DNA from: Whitmania pigra
Lineage: Eukaryota; Annelida; Clitellata; Hirudinida; Haemopidae
DNA: 64,000 bases
Direction of reading: 5' to 3'
NCBI GenBank assembly: GCA_021613335.1
Contig: JAJTWR010000251.1
Location: forward strand, 3,654,501-3,718,500
Part shown: positions 1-10,828 of the stretch, one piece after another
Position numbering within the stretch: the first letter of the stretch is position 1
Layout: every line of letters begins with the position of its first letter
The notes under the pieces: generated by a model
Databases searched by the model: none
Told to the model about the DNA's origin: nothing
The model's input: only the letters and a program-made list of their open reading frames with translations
Position numbers and translations under genes: made by a program

Positions 1-103
1 AATTATATTCATGTAATCAAAACTTGATGTTAAGATAGTGTATTGTTGTTTGTATCCATCAAACTGGCAGTAAGAGCGACATCTTTTTTCAAATACTGAA
101 ACG

Positions 104-580
104 TTAGGCAACAGCTTTCAATTCTTCTGGGAGAGGGTTCTTTGGGTGCTTGTTTTCAAAATGTTGCTTGTATGTCTTTGTATCAGGCATCTGTGCCTGT
201 GAACAGTTTTAGACACAACATTAGACTATACAAAATTAAAAAAATATTCAAACAGATCAGTATATTCATCACAAATCACATAAACTAACTTGCTTCATTT
301 TATTAAATATTAACATCCTAAAACTATGGCTACAAATGGAGTCAATTTTAACAAATCAGTGATTCCAAACAAAACTTGAAATGTTACATAATTTAAAAAT
401 CAGTAGTACTCCTAAAAAATAGCTTTAGTAGCAAAATCACACAACCTTGCAAACAGTGCATGAGTATACGAGAGCAGCCTGAGCCGATTTCTTCTGGTCT
501 GAACCTTGGGCCTTTTTCAATTTTGCTTGTTTTTCAGCATTCTTTTGCTGGCTTTGAATTTTCTGTTGACCACGAGCCAT
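104..580 (-). CDS. ZNF706: ZNF706-like small C2H2 zinc-finger protein, 2 coding exons, 75 aa
   Basis: Coding exons read 580-446 and 196-104 on the minus strand, with donor gttgtg and acceptor ..acag; both junctions are phase 0. The product starts MARGQQKIQSQQ and continues with a Lys/Gln/Ala-rich basic N-terminus of the 4F5/SERF type. It then has one C2H2 finger: CTVC at residues 41-44 (closing exon 1), and the His pair in QHFENKHPK encoded by exon 2. Length and colinearity match vertebrate ZNF706 (about 76 aa), a conserved small protein linked to translation and stem-cell regulation. The intron falls just after the second Cys of the finger. The gene is divergent from H6PD, with about 0.8 kb between the two start codons. 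The identification is from remembered family sequence; the near-complete match makes it confident. Confidence 0.93.
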
Positions 581-1394
581 TACGCCGTCAAAATCACGAA
601 AAAAGCAAATCAACAAACACGATTCCTAGTGTCGCTCACTTTCTTTTGTAATGATGAGTATTCAGAAGATAATTAAATTAAAAGTTCAGTTGTACTTACA
701 AAAATATTTATTTAAAACATTTATAAAATTTGTAACATTGTTGTCAATATTTGTATTATATTAATAATGTTATAATTTTAGATCGTTTTTAAAATAGGTG
801 ATCTAATTTGCACTATATAATGATATTATTATCTTTAAACTTGATAAATAAATTATTTATTTATATCAATTTATAGTCTACAATGCAAATTTAGACTATG
901 CAAATAATCATTTGTTGATTTCAGGTGTGAAGTTACGAGACTGGTGAATTTTTTGCTTGATTTCAAATACGTATTATGCATAATAATTTTATTTATAATT
1001 TTTGTACTTTATTTATTTATCAAATGAAATTACATCAACGCATTTTTCGGACAATTCACCATACTTGTATAAAAGAAACGGCGATAATGGAAAATGAGTT
1101 AGGCATGACAAGGAGCAAGCTTCTTCTATGAGCGTCTTCTGCACACGAACTATTTATTCTTAGTTTTGATGCTTTAAGAATCTGACAACGTAGGGAGACG
1201 CGATCTTCAGTACTAAAAGCTAGATTTATTAAGTTAAAAACTGTACAAGAGAATGGCATGCATGTGTGTGAGCAATACGGGAGTTTTGGATCTGCTGAAA
1301 ATTAAGTGACATTTCATTCGATTTTTTGGCTTGAAATAAGGCGTTTTAAACATTTACTTGAGTTTATAATTTTTTTTTTTTTGTAGGAGGAGAA
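581..1394. other. Intergenic / 5' UTR space between divergent ZNF706 and H6PD
   Basis: AT-rich stretch holding the 5' ends of both divergent genes. A pyrimidine tract ending in tttttgtag at about 1386 is a 3' splice site nine bases before the H6PD start codon, so H6PD has at least one upstream non-coding exon here. A minus-strand ORF (1056-1259) loosely resembles the C-terminal tail of a decayed LINE reverse transcriptase, but it is too short and weak to call. No clear core promoter motif was recognised. Confidence 0.4.
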
Positions 1395-4300
1395 ATGGTC
1401 AAGCTGTTCAGATTCATCATTCTTTTGATTGTATCGTTTGTAGCAGAAGAGGGCAGGTGTAGTACTTGCTCCAAAGTTTCAGAGCCTCATTGCCCTGCCT
1501 CTTCAGGGGATGTCAAACACCTCAATATTGTGCTGTTTGGGGCAACAGGAAATCTGGCCAAGAAATATTTGTGGCAGTCTCTCTTTGAGGTTTAGATTTT
1601 AGCATTTTTAGTTATCTGCTATTTTTTTTAAATAGCTTATTTTATTATATTCCAGTGGCTTGTTATTGTTATATTAGTATGATATCGAAATAGTATAAAA
1701 AAATGTACTAACTTATGAATCAGGTGAGCATGTTCAGGTATATTATCAAGGTGACAATGTCATTAGAACAGGTAAGGCAGTTGAACAATCCAGTGCATTG
1801 AGTGCTTGAGGTCATACATTTGTTTGTGCTTGTTTGAGATTACATCATTCAATACTTGTTTGAACAGTCCTTGTGACATGGCAGAACAAAGGCAGTTGGA
1901 AGCTCTAATTAGCATACTTGAGTCATTATGTGGCCTCAAGCAATTGGGTCAAACATTACAGTGACACCTTGTGTGATAAACAGTACTAGTAGTAGTGGTA
2001 TAATAAAAATTAACCCAAGTTTTACTAGAGCTGCCCCAAATTAATGTGTTGAAGTCAGTAATTGTTCATTGGACTGGCCATATTTGAGTTTCATTTCATT
2101 TGCATTAAAATGAAGAGAACATTGCATATCAATGGTAATTGTGGTTGTAGGAAGTTTTTCAACTTGTAGAGTTTTGACCTTGAATGTGGTTTGGTGAGGC
2201 ATTTATTCTGCTATATCCTACTTTGTAGGTTTACAAAGACTTTGTGCATGAAAGGGGTGATTACAGAGTCTCCATCTATGCTGCATCTCGTGAAGAGAAG
2301 ACTCAGGGAAGGAAGTCCATCAGCAACATCCTCTTGAATCTTGAGAAATGTCTGGTGGATGAGTGCTACAAGATGAAGAAGGGCTTCACAGAGTCTGTCC
2401 AATATGTGAGGCTGGTGTCAGCAGAAGACTTCAAGGATCTTGAGTCCAAATTGGATGAGAACACTCAGAGCTTGTACGGGATGCTCGGATCGGGGAAGAC
2501 CAACGAAGTTGGACGCCTTTTCTATCTGGCCATACCTCCTTCGGCATACGGCAAAACCTCCCTTAACATTCACAAGTATTTGTTGCCGAAGATTGGAAGA
2601 CCTTGGATCAGAATCGTGATCGAGAAACCCTTCGGAAGTGACCTTGACACAGCAGTGACCTTGAACAATGAGCTTTGGCAGAGTTTTGAAGAGGACCAAA
2701 TATACAGAGTCGATCACTACCTTGGAAAGACTGTTGTTCAGGAAATGCTGCCTTTCAGGTATGAAATTTGATTGGATGGTTTGACCTCGTGGTAATTAGT
2801 TATTTGAATTTATTGGTCTTCTGTTTTTGTAAATTAACAATTAGAACAAATGGTTTAGTGTCCATTGATTGTTTGATCATGCTTAATGGCCAACAGTGAA
2901 TTACATTTTAATTTGTTGATCATTGCTTGTGATATTTCATACATTAATATTTCTTTACCTTGAAAGGATAATCAATGGAGACAAATACAGCCATCTGTGG
3001 AATGCTGAGCACATTGAACGTGTTGAGGTGGTCCTGAAAGAGAGCGAAGATGTAGTAGGTTGTATCAAGTTTTTATGTCTGTTGGTTATCCAAATTTAAC
3101 CCTTGCTATCAACTGCCCATTTCAACTTTCAACTTTGACCACAATGAGTGCTTACATTAGGCCATCTGCTAACTATTCATTAGAATAATTTGTTTTCCCT
3201 GTGATTACTGGGCAATGTTTATTTTTGAACAAGAACAAAATTAGATATACTTTCAAATCACACATGCAAAGGCATTATTGATAAAAAGATATTTAATTAA
3301 AATTCCAAAGGAAGGACCGGATTCTACAATGAGAACGGCATTCTCAGAGATGTCATGCAGAATCACATGACTGAAATGCTAGCAGCAACTGCCATGGAGT
3401 TGCCCATAGCTGGTGGATCAAGCATAAATGAGATTCATAAACTGAAACTTGATCTACTTTCCCAGGTGAGAATTTATGTGGTCAGCCTGATTGTTCCTAC
3501 AATTTGCTTGTAGCAGAATTTGATCAATAGGCAGACAGACCTGAGCAGATAAAAATGTGTTTCCAAGCAGTCATCTCTCTAAAAGAACTATTATCGCTTA
3601 TTATTGGTATTTTATTTACAACTTGCATTTCCCGTTTCAAAGCTGAGGCCAACAAAGAATGAAAGCACCAAGATAATTACTGGTCAGTACTCCACCTACA
3701 ATGCAGAGTGGCTGGCAGAGACCAAGGGCAGCAACCAGGTTACCGAAGTTCCAACATTTGCTGCCGCAGCATTCTATGTGGACAACAATCGCTGGAGGGG
3801 TGTGCCTTTTCTCATGTTGAGTGGAAAGAAATTGGACAAAAAGTCCAGCTTTGTCAGGATCCTTTTCAAGGACAACCATTACTGCCCAGCTGATAAGACT
3901 GCTAACTGCAAGGGAAGAAGGCAGCTCATATTTTATATCGGAGGCTACTTGGGAGAAGCTATTGCTGGTTAGTTAATGTTTGGTCACTTTACTAATGAAA
4001 ACTTGTGACATTTATAGTCATTCAAAGAACTCAGATTACATTAATCTACATTTCATCTATTAAATCTTGAAATTGTTAGTCCTTTTTAAATATTTTTATA
4101 TTGTTCCACCTTGTAATTGTCTGCATTTTAAACACCTTAACTTTACATTTGTCACCAGTATCTCCCGGATTGCCGTTGCCAGAGTTCAGGTCCAATTGGT
4201 TTCAGGTTAAAAATCCTCAAGGTTTTAAGGAGATGTTTGGCGAAGATAACCTGAGAGTATTCTCACCCAGCAAGGCTGTTCCCCCATACACCCATCTCAT

Positions 4301-4556
4301 TAAAGCAGCCATTGAAGGTGCTAGACATCTTTTTGTTCCAAGTGAAATCCTCTATAAAGCCTGGAAATTCTGGGATCCCTTGATTGAGACAAGTCAATTG
4401 ACTCGACCAAGGTCCTACCTGGGTAGGAATAAGGATCCTGAAAGGTTGGAGTTTGTTTTGATGGATTCGAGATGCCAAGGTGAGGATGGTAATGACGGCG
4501 GTGTTCGATTCACAAACAGTGAGCAGCTAGTCTCCAGGCATGGTTCTACTGTTTAA
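1395..4556 (+). CDS. H6PD: Hexose-6-phosphate dehydrogenase (ER glucose-6-phosphate dehydrogenase), 6 coding exons, lacks 6PGL domain
   Basis: Exons 1395-1589, 2229-2758, 2967-3058, 3311-3465, 3643-3967 and 4159-4556 splice in frame to 564 aa. The N-terminus (MVKLFRFIILLIVSFVAEEG) is a signal peptide, as expected for the ER-lumen enzyme that oxidises glucose-6-phosphate with NADP+. Visible motifs are the dinucleotide-binding GATGNLAKK (about residues 50-58), EKPFG, substrate-binding RVDHYLGK (His228, Lys232) and the catalytic-base region MQNH (His291). FYIGGYLG and the C-terminal half also follow H6PD rather than cytosolic G6PD. Vertebrate H6PD is about 790 aa with a C-terminal 6-phosphogluconolactonase domain. 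Here a stop at 4554-4556 ends the protein in the linker, and no lactonase motif (GGS-P, W-DER) was seen in the next 2.5 kb. Start chosen: first ATG after the 3' splice site, opening the signal peptide. Confidence 0.92.
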
Positions 4557-5300
4557 GTTTTGTGTTCATTTTTAAGTGTCATTTTTGATTGATTCAAATT
4601 TTGTAATTTCTAATGATTTTCATCATTATTATCTATAACTGATGTCTAATTACCAATGTAATCAGAATTTCTTTCTTGTGAAACTTGATTTTTTTTTCAA
4701 AGAAAATTGCTCTAATAGTGAACATAATCAATTAGTGCCTGCGATGGATTGTGATTTATATTTTGTTTTCGAGTTATTTTCATGCCTATTAAGCTGTTTC
4801 TGAATGTGTTTGTTTTGTGGTTGGTATTAATTTGGCATCTCAAAGTAATGGCTTGTGCTAATTGACAATTTTGAAGGAGCTAAATTTGTGGTAATTTTGA
4901 GTTGTCTTTGTAATGACTCTTGTTTTAAATTTTTTTTTAAATTGTGATCTGAATCTCTACCTGTTCTTACTGTCCAATGTCTTGGCTAATGTCATTGTGT
5001 TGCATGTTTTCCATGACCAAGGTGTATAAGGATGTTTTCATATATCATTTGATGGAAATGAAGTCAGATATTTTGAGTTCATTGTATTTGGTTTTTTTTA
5101 TGAAACTAATTAGTTATAAGTCTGTTTGCCAACAACTTGTCAGTATTAAAAGTAGAAAATAAATTAGCAGTTTTTGGGGGCGAGCGTCGCAATTTAATAC
5201 AATTAATTTTTATAAATTTTGATCATGTATGCATATAAAAAATGAGCTCATAACCGAACCCATTCGAGTAAATTAATTAGACGAATTAAACTTTGGCATA
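4557..5300 (+). other. H6PD 3' UTR and downstream AT-rich DNA; candidate poly(A) signal at 5157-5162
   Basis: No gene recognised. AATAAA at 5157-5162 is a candidate polyadenylation signal about 600 nt past the stop. The short ORF at 4977-5162 has no recognisable family and looks like chance. Confidence 0.35.
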
Positions 5301-5479
5301 ATCCAAATTCCTAGCATCAATCCAACTGACCAGATCCCTTACTATCCCTTTGTAGAGTACCGAAAAGAGACGCTTCCTTGAAGTCCTTCATTGATTGTAT
5401 GTAAGGAAAGTGTTTCGATAGATATTTGCTGAAAAACGACATGTAAAACCACAGAAATCAAGACTTTAACATGAGCTTG

Positions 5480-5960
5480 AGTGGCTAAAATGCGATAAGG
5501 CGCTCCGTCGTTGGTAGAAGAGTGCCAAGGAGTATGGGAAAGGGGGTGTTTCAGTTGTGTGAGAAGAGTTGAAGGAACATGTGGGGAACCGTCGCCGTGC
5601 CGAGAGTGTTAAGCAAAAGAACTATGAGAAGATAAGAAGTTTTTTGGTGATATGGGATGGCGTTGCTCGACCCTCCGACATCCTGAGTCGAACACAGATA
5701 AAGACGAACTGGGGATGACCTTACGATTACGTTTAGTGATGCCTTTCGTCATGTTCCTCTTCAGGTGAGATATGACATTCCTACCAGTGTTTTTAGCCTG
5801 ACATTCCCGCCGATTGAGGAAATGAGGCGAGTTATTAGGAAAGCTAGGAACAGTTCGTCGCCAGAGCCTAATGGAATTCCCTATCTTTTGAATAAAAGAT
5901 GCCCGAGATTTGGGAAGCTATTCAGTGAGCCCGGAGGCGCCGGCTGAGTTTGTACGTTGC
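5480..5960 (+). mobile_element. Degenerate non-LTR retrotransposon (LINE) reverse-transcriptase fragment
   Basis: The ORF at 5765-5947 contains IEEMRRVIRKARNSSSPEPN followed by GIPYLL and KRCP. This is the finger-domain block of LINE reverse transcriptases (usually ..K-R-..APGPDGIPY..). Upstream sequence from about 5480 gives further LINE-like peptide in broken frames. Stops and frame changes show that it is dead. The clade cannot be assigned. Confidence 0.6.
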
Positions 5961-6017
5961 GTGAATCGGCTTGGTCGAAACCGTCTCTAATCATCCTCAA
6001 ACCAAACTAAAACAGCT

Positions 6018-6083
6018 AAAGTAATGTTTTATTAACGTCCGTTGCATAGCTAGATGATTAGGACGGTGCTCCCGCGGCGTGGG
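6018..6083 (-). mobile_element. Hairpin-only LINE insertion (66 bp) with 12-bp target duplication
   Basis: The 66-bp insert is flanked by perfect direct repeats ACTAAAACAGCT at 6006-6017 and 6084-6095. Read on the minus strand it carries GTCC..AATCATCTAGCTATGCAAC GGAC followed by an A/T-rich tail. This is the same 3' hairpin and tail found at the 3' end of the LINE at 6911-9647. It is therefore an extremely 5'-truncated retro-insertion of that LINE family, and the target duplication is seen directly. Confidence 0.75.
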
Positions 6084-6239
6084 ACTAAAACAGCTCTCAT
6101 CGAGCCCATATTTATACACGCTGGATCTGATTAAAGATTCTAACAAAATCTACTAAAATATCAGATGATTAAACGAATTGTCCTTAAAATAATAATAATT
6201 ATTTGAGATCATCCAACATCTAATGAAATGCACTCGAGA

Positions 6240-6699
6240 GCTATAAATCATATTTATAGCGAGAACTGTCAAGAGATGCAAGACTTTCAGCAGAAGAAAT
6301 TGTGTGCGTTATGAAGAGCATATTTGATCGACACCATGAGATGTCAACAAGTTTTTACAACTAAAAGTCATGAGCACAAAATTTAGATTTCTGCTGGACG
6401 TTAAAATTCTTCTATCTGCTACTGATGTCGATACAATTCCACGCAATTGCACAGGTTTTGAAAATTTCTACGACATGGATATCAATGGCCACAGAAATAG
6501 ACGATTGCAAAATGCTTTCAGTAATCGGAATGAAATTCTGTCAGAAACTCCTATGATTCTTCTTGGTTTTATTGTGTTTTATGGAAACGACTTATTTCCG
6601 AATCTGCGAATTTCACTACAACTTTTATTAACAGCAGTGCCAATTGCAAGAGGTCGTTCAGCAAATTGTAACTTATTTCGTCGTATTTGCGTGCTTTAA
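6240..6699 (+). mobile_element. hAT transposase C-terminal fragment (dead)
   Basis: The ORF 6370-6699 contains LFPNLRISLQLLLTAVPIA, the typical block of hAT transposases of the type with (L)FPNL.IAL.ILLT.PVS.AS.ERSFSKLK. The conserved E-R-S-F-S that should follow is garbled (RGRSANCNLFRR), and the upstream part is in broken frames. No terminal repeats were recognised. It is a relic with no likely function. Confidence 0.6.
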
Positions 6700-7051
6700 T
6701 GGGACATGATCATCTAGGCCAGTGGTGCGCAATCACAGGCCCGCGAAGGCTGATATATAAAAGTGAAAAAAAACAAGTCTTTCAGTCAAGTTTCGTAAGG
6801 TTGTGAATGAACACGGAGGAAACACCGCCAGTGCAGAGGCACAGGAGTAACAAACAGTTGAGTTACTGATTTGTTCCATGGCGTGACAGCTATGTCGCAC
6901 GAATCGCTTATTTATTTATTTATTTATTTGATTATAGTCCGTTGCATAACTGAGATGATTTGGACTTTAGTTAGTGTTAGTAAGTTAGTAAAAATGAAAA
7001 GTATTAGAATAATAAAATACATTAATTAGTTATAGTAAAATTGTAAAAGGC

Positions 7052-8287
7052 TTATAGTAAGCCGCATCTGTTTTTGCAGATCCACCGATAAATGATGTCC
7101 ACACTTGCTGGATTGCTGAGCATGGATTTCATGTCAGATAGACCTGTAAACATCTTAATTTCTCTTCTCAGGGCAGATTGGGCTGGGCATTTCATGAGGA
7201 AATGCTGCACACTTTCGTCTTCCTGAGGGCACTTCTCGCACCTCCCGTCTGGGTGCCGTTTCATGAGAAACAAGTGCTGATTCAGAGCACACTTTCCAAC
7301 TCGGAGTCTGGAGATGAGAACCTCCTTCCTCCTTGAGACACATTGGAATTTGCTCTTCGTCGACACTTGTTTCTCTATTTTCTTGTAGTGTTGGCTTCGC
7401 GGGTCCTCGTCCCATCTGGTTTGCCACTGTTGGAAGATGTTGCGGGCCACGGACCTTTTGACATCCTTGATAGACGCCGGAATCCGGTAGTCTATCTGAT
7501 CCCTTGCAGTGGCTGCCTTTGCCAGGGCATCGGCCTTCTCATTGCCAGGGATTCCAACGTGGGCAGGGACCCAGACGAGAGTGACCTTTCTGCCGCTCCC
7601 TTGGATTTCTGAAATTAAAAGCTGTACATTTTTAATATCGGGAGCATAATTGTTGCCGTCCTTTAGTGCCTGTAGGGCACTAAGCGAGTCACTTAGGACG
7701 ACAATGTCGAAGGACTCCTCCTGATATGAGTCCTTGACATGTAGCAAACATCGCTCGATGGCTGCCAGTTCGATTGAACTAATGCAGCTGTGACTCGACG
7801 TCCTGAGACTGATGTTTACTTCCTTCATTGAGATGTAATTCCCAATTCCGGCCTTGTTGTCCTCGGTCTTGGAGGCGTCCGTGTAGCAGAGGAAGCTGCC
7901 TTGGAGATCCTCTATTTTCTCCCTTGCCACCAGCATCCGCAGAGGGTTGTCGGCTTCGAAGGAGAGGTTTGAGGAGTCGATAGTCGCTTTTCTCAGTCTC
8001 CAAGGAGGGCATCTGAGAGGTACCTCTCTGATGTCTTCCAGGAGATCTGCTGGGATGACCGACCCGACTTTCTTGTGCGGAGGCTCCTCGCCTCTTATCC
8101 TCATCCTGCAGTGGAACCTCACTTCGACTTGGGACTTTGGCTCTGAAATGAAATATTTATTTTTAACGGGTTCATTATTTGTGGCGTACGACCTGAGGGC
8201 GTGGTTTGCCATGAGCTTCTTACGACGAAGGTCGAGGGGAAGCTCACCGCACTCCACCCGCAAAGACGAGGCACTTGTGCCCTTCAT
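7052..8287 (-). CDS. LINE ORF2 C-terminal part: RNase H domain and zinc-knuckle tail
   Basis: Open frame of 411 codons within the LINE. Residues about 130-260 form an RNase H fold: a Y-T-D-A-S block (first catalytic Asp), SSIELAAIERCL (Glu), VVLSDSLSALQAL (Asp) and WVPAHVGIPGNEKADALAKA (His and final Asp). The C-terminus carries a C-x2-C..H-x4-C knuckle (RCEKCPQEDESVQHFLMKCP). The apparent start Met is not a true start. The frame continues, across the hAT insertion, into the reverse-transcriptase thumb peptide at 9514-9647. The long open frame implies a fairly recent insertion. The element lacks endonuclease and most of the reverse transcriptase, so it cannot be autonomous. Confidence 0.85.
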   Translation of the reverse strand: MKGTSASSLRVECGELPLDLRRKKLMANHALRSYATNNEPVKNKYFISEPKSQVEVRFHCRMRIRGEEPPHKKVGSVIPADLLEDIREVPLRCPPWRLRKATIDSSNLSFEADNPLRMLVAREKIEDLQGSFLCYTDASKTEDNKAGIGNYISMKEVNISLRTSSHSCISSIELAAIERCLLHVKDSYQEESFDIVVLSDSLSALQALKDGNNYAPDIKNVQLLISEIQGSGRKVTLVWVPAHVGIPGNEKADALAKAATARDQIDYRIPASIKDVKRSVARNIFQQWQTRWDEDPRSQHYKKIEKQVSTKSKFQCVSRRKEVLISRLRVGKCALNQHLFLMKRHPDGRCEKCPQEDESVQHFLMKCPAQSALRREIKMFTGLSDMKSMLSNPASVDIIYRWICKNRCGLL

Positions 8288-8288
8288 G

Positions 8289-9505
8289 TAGACCCCTAGC
8301 CGAATTTATTTTAAACTATGGCTGGCTGAGCAAAAAATCTGGCTGATATCCGGCTTAGCCGAATTCACGTGATTATTAAAAATTCCGGCTGAAAATAGGA
8401 ATAATTCGGCTAAAATGTGGCTGAGTTTTAAAAAATGAACGAAACATGTTTATCAACTAAGGGTTTTTCAGTAAAATTAATAATAGAAAATTATTGCACT
8501 ATAATGTCAAAATTGTCATGAATAAATGTCACACGGTGCAATCTTTCTGCAGACAAACTAGATCGCTTGCTGTTAGCAACCAGGCCAGTAGTCGAAAACA
8601 TGCATTCCACTGTAACTGATGTTGCTGATGCTGGTAATTGCAATTTGACCAATTGTGATAAAAGTGGGAAAGAAACCACTGTTTTCTTCCAAAAGGTCAA
8701 TACTTATTCGCCATTATCACAGCTCTTTGATGTCAAGTAGCATGCGACTTCTACTGCTACCTGCGATACAGAATATTAACAGCAATTTTTACATTTTAAC
8801 ACACAAATAATTATTTGATAATAATTTATGGCAAGTGCATTTTTATTATGTTTATATATTTTATATATAATATTTTTTATATTCTTGCTCAAATACTATT
8901 AACAAGATTTCTATACTAACCAAAGAATTCAAATCATTCCCTTGGTGAGTGACATCTCTGGACAAAATTCGTTTAATAGCTCCAATCTTAGTCGTCTCTT
9001 CTTTTCTTCAGGCCCCTCATGCTCGCTGTTATGTGTATTTGCTTCTCTTGTTTGTCTCATTGTTTCAGGAACAGTAATAAAATTTCTCTCAACTACATCT
9101 TTAATGACATTTTCAAGTATAATAGTTGCATCTGTTCTGGGTATGAGAGTCTTAGTTTGAGGGTCTAGTAATTGATGAAGCTTGATTTGTTCCGATTCGG
9201 GAAATCTATGGTCTACCTTTGCCAAAACTGCTGATTTAATTGCTTTAATCTTGGGATCATCTGTTGATGAGGCAATACATAGCTTTTTTATTTTCATTTT
9301 CATCATTGGAACTACAGACAATGTAGGCTGCGAAGAAATTTGTAAATTAAATTTGAATTTATTTGGTGCTGTGAAATAATTCGGCGGATGGATCGAATCG
9401 CACTTTATGGCGGCGATTTAGGCTAGCCGAAAAAGTTTCGGCGGATTTTTGGCGTAATTGAAATGTTCGGCGGATTTGGCTAAATGGCGGCGGCTAGGAG
9501 GTCTA
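8289..9505 (-). mobile_element. hAT DNA transposon (1.2 kb, decayed transposase) inserted in the LINE
   Basis: Exact 8-bp target duplications CCTTCATG lie at 8281-8288 and 9506-9513, the hAT-typical length. Terminal inverted repeats are TAGACC-CCTAGCCG at the left and, reverse-complemented, TAGACCTCCTAGCCG at the right (one indel). Subterminal DNA is rich in TTCGGC/CGGCGGA motifs, as hAT subterminal repeats often are. Minus-strand ORFs 8929-9321 (130 aa) and 8491-8700 (69 aa) are transposase pieces. The second has the C-terminal dimerisation block FPLLSQLVKLQLPAS..ECMFSTTG. The frames are disconnected and the N-terminal part is missing, so the copy is non-autonomous. Confidence 0.9.
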
Positions 9506-9660
9506 CCTTCATGGCACCGCAGCAGATCTTCAGTGCCTGATACTGAAGACTGTCGTATGTGCCTCGAATCTGCTTGCACCCCAGGTCGATTACCTCGGAT
9601 CCATAATCGAGGACAGAGCGGATGGTGGCTCTGTAGACTGTGAAAGACACGAATCGCTTA

Positions 9661-10828
9661 GATTGCGTCGTGATTTTATAGCATTCCATATAACTCGACT
9701 CAGTGGATCTCCATAGTTTGATGCAGACATGCAGCTCAGCCGTCACCTTGTGTACTCTCGCTAACTTAAAATTGTCAATATTTATTATGAACAAGAGAGA
9801 CATTGGAAAAAAGAGATTTTGTTTATGCCATTGATCAGTTTGCGACAGTGACTGGGTGAGTCGCGTAATATAATTTCTATAAATTTGCTTAAATTAAATC
9901 ACGGGTGCCACGATCCAACTTGCCTTTCTCTCTGAACCCGCCACTGTCAACATCTCTACTTGCAGAAAAGTGCTAGCCCGCCTCGCTTCCTCAATCGACG
10001 GAGATGTCAGACTAAAACATTGGAAAAGTGTGACACCCCTTTGATTGTCGCACCTATAATTTGAAAAAGGGCATCGCTATACGTCTTCATGCTATGAAAA
10101 AAACATGAGTGGTACAATATCAACCCTGATAACATTTTTGTGTTGGTAGTGTAGTGTAACTGTATATACACAGACAATCAGAAGAATAAATGGTGAATAG
10201 TTGAATTGTTGACTCGAGTTGAGAAGGAATAATATCGCGTTAAGTTCATGAAACGTAAACAAACTCGGAGCCCGCGTCTCTAATTATGCAAGTGGGACAA
10301 AGTTCCTGTGTCCAACAGTAGTAAATAAACCATTTACCCGATCTTTAATATCTTCTGAACTCTTACCATCCTCATCCTAAACATCGACGATAGCGAGTGT
10401 ATTGTATCCGCGAGAAAAATTGGTGGACTATTTAAGTTTCTTTTACCCGTTTCAGTTTTCCGTGATTGTTGTTCCGGGTTTGAGTGGAGTTTTGTTGTTT
10501 CGAGTGCGTTTCTTTTCCGTTCCATTTATTTTCCGTTCCAAAAGTTATTCTGCTTTGTTTTGTTGCGAATTGTCTGCTTTCAAATTCAACTTACAAATAC
10601 AACAAAGATGAAAAATAAAATGTTACTAAACGTTATGCAAAAAATGGCATAGGTTTCTATTTCAACCTAAAAGTTATATTACTAATGATAAATTAATAAC
10701 AAGTAACAAGATATTTTGTTTATGATTTCTCATCTTGCCGGTGCATTTTATTTACGTTTTCTCACCGCACTCGTACGAAACTGGTCCACAACGGACGTCC
10801 GGTCACACCTTCACACCTGCCGGTAGAA
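9661..10828. other. Intergenic DNA and MAO 5' flank
   Basis: No gene, repeat family or RNA recognised. The ORFs at 10334-10611 overlap on opposite strands and have no recognisable family. The last 100 bp before 10829 is less AT-rich and is probably the MAO 5' UTR or promoter. Confidence 0.4.

Larger units (their letters stand above)
6911..9647 (-). mobile_element. 5'-truncated RNase H-containing LINE with 13-bp target duplication, split by a hAT
   Basis: The element is bounded by perfect direct repeats CACGAATCGCTTA at 6898-6910 and 9648-9660, a retrotransposition target duplication. Read on the minus strand it starts inside the reverse-transcriptase thumb region (YRATIRSVLDYGSEV), continues into an RNase H domain and zinc-knuckle C-terminus, and ends with a 3' UTR. 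The last bases are a GTCC..GGAC hairpin and an (AAAT)n tail abutting the left duplication. RNase H plus a short-repeat tail fits the I/Nimb/Ingi-like LINE group. Without the internal hAT (8289-9505) and one copy of its duplication, about 1.5 kb of LINE remains. The same 3' hairpin recurs at 6018, about 52235, 57343 and 59329. Confidence 0.9.

Noticed and set aside
7343..8291. Plus-strand ORFs over 7343-7612 and 7947-8291
   Set aside because: Antisense shadows of the LINE RNase H frame on the minus strand; no independent family match.
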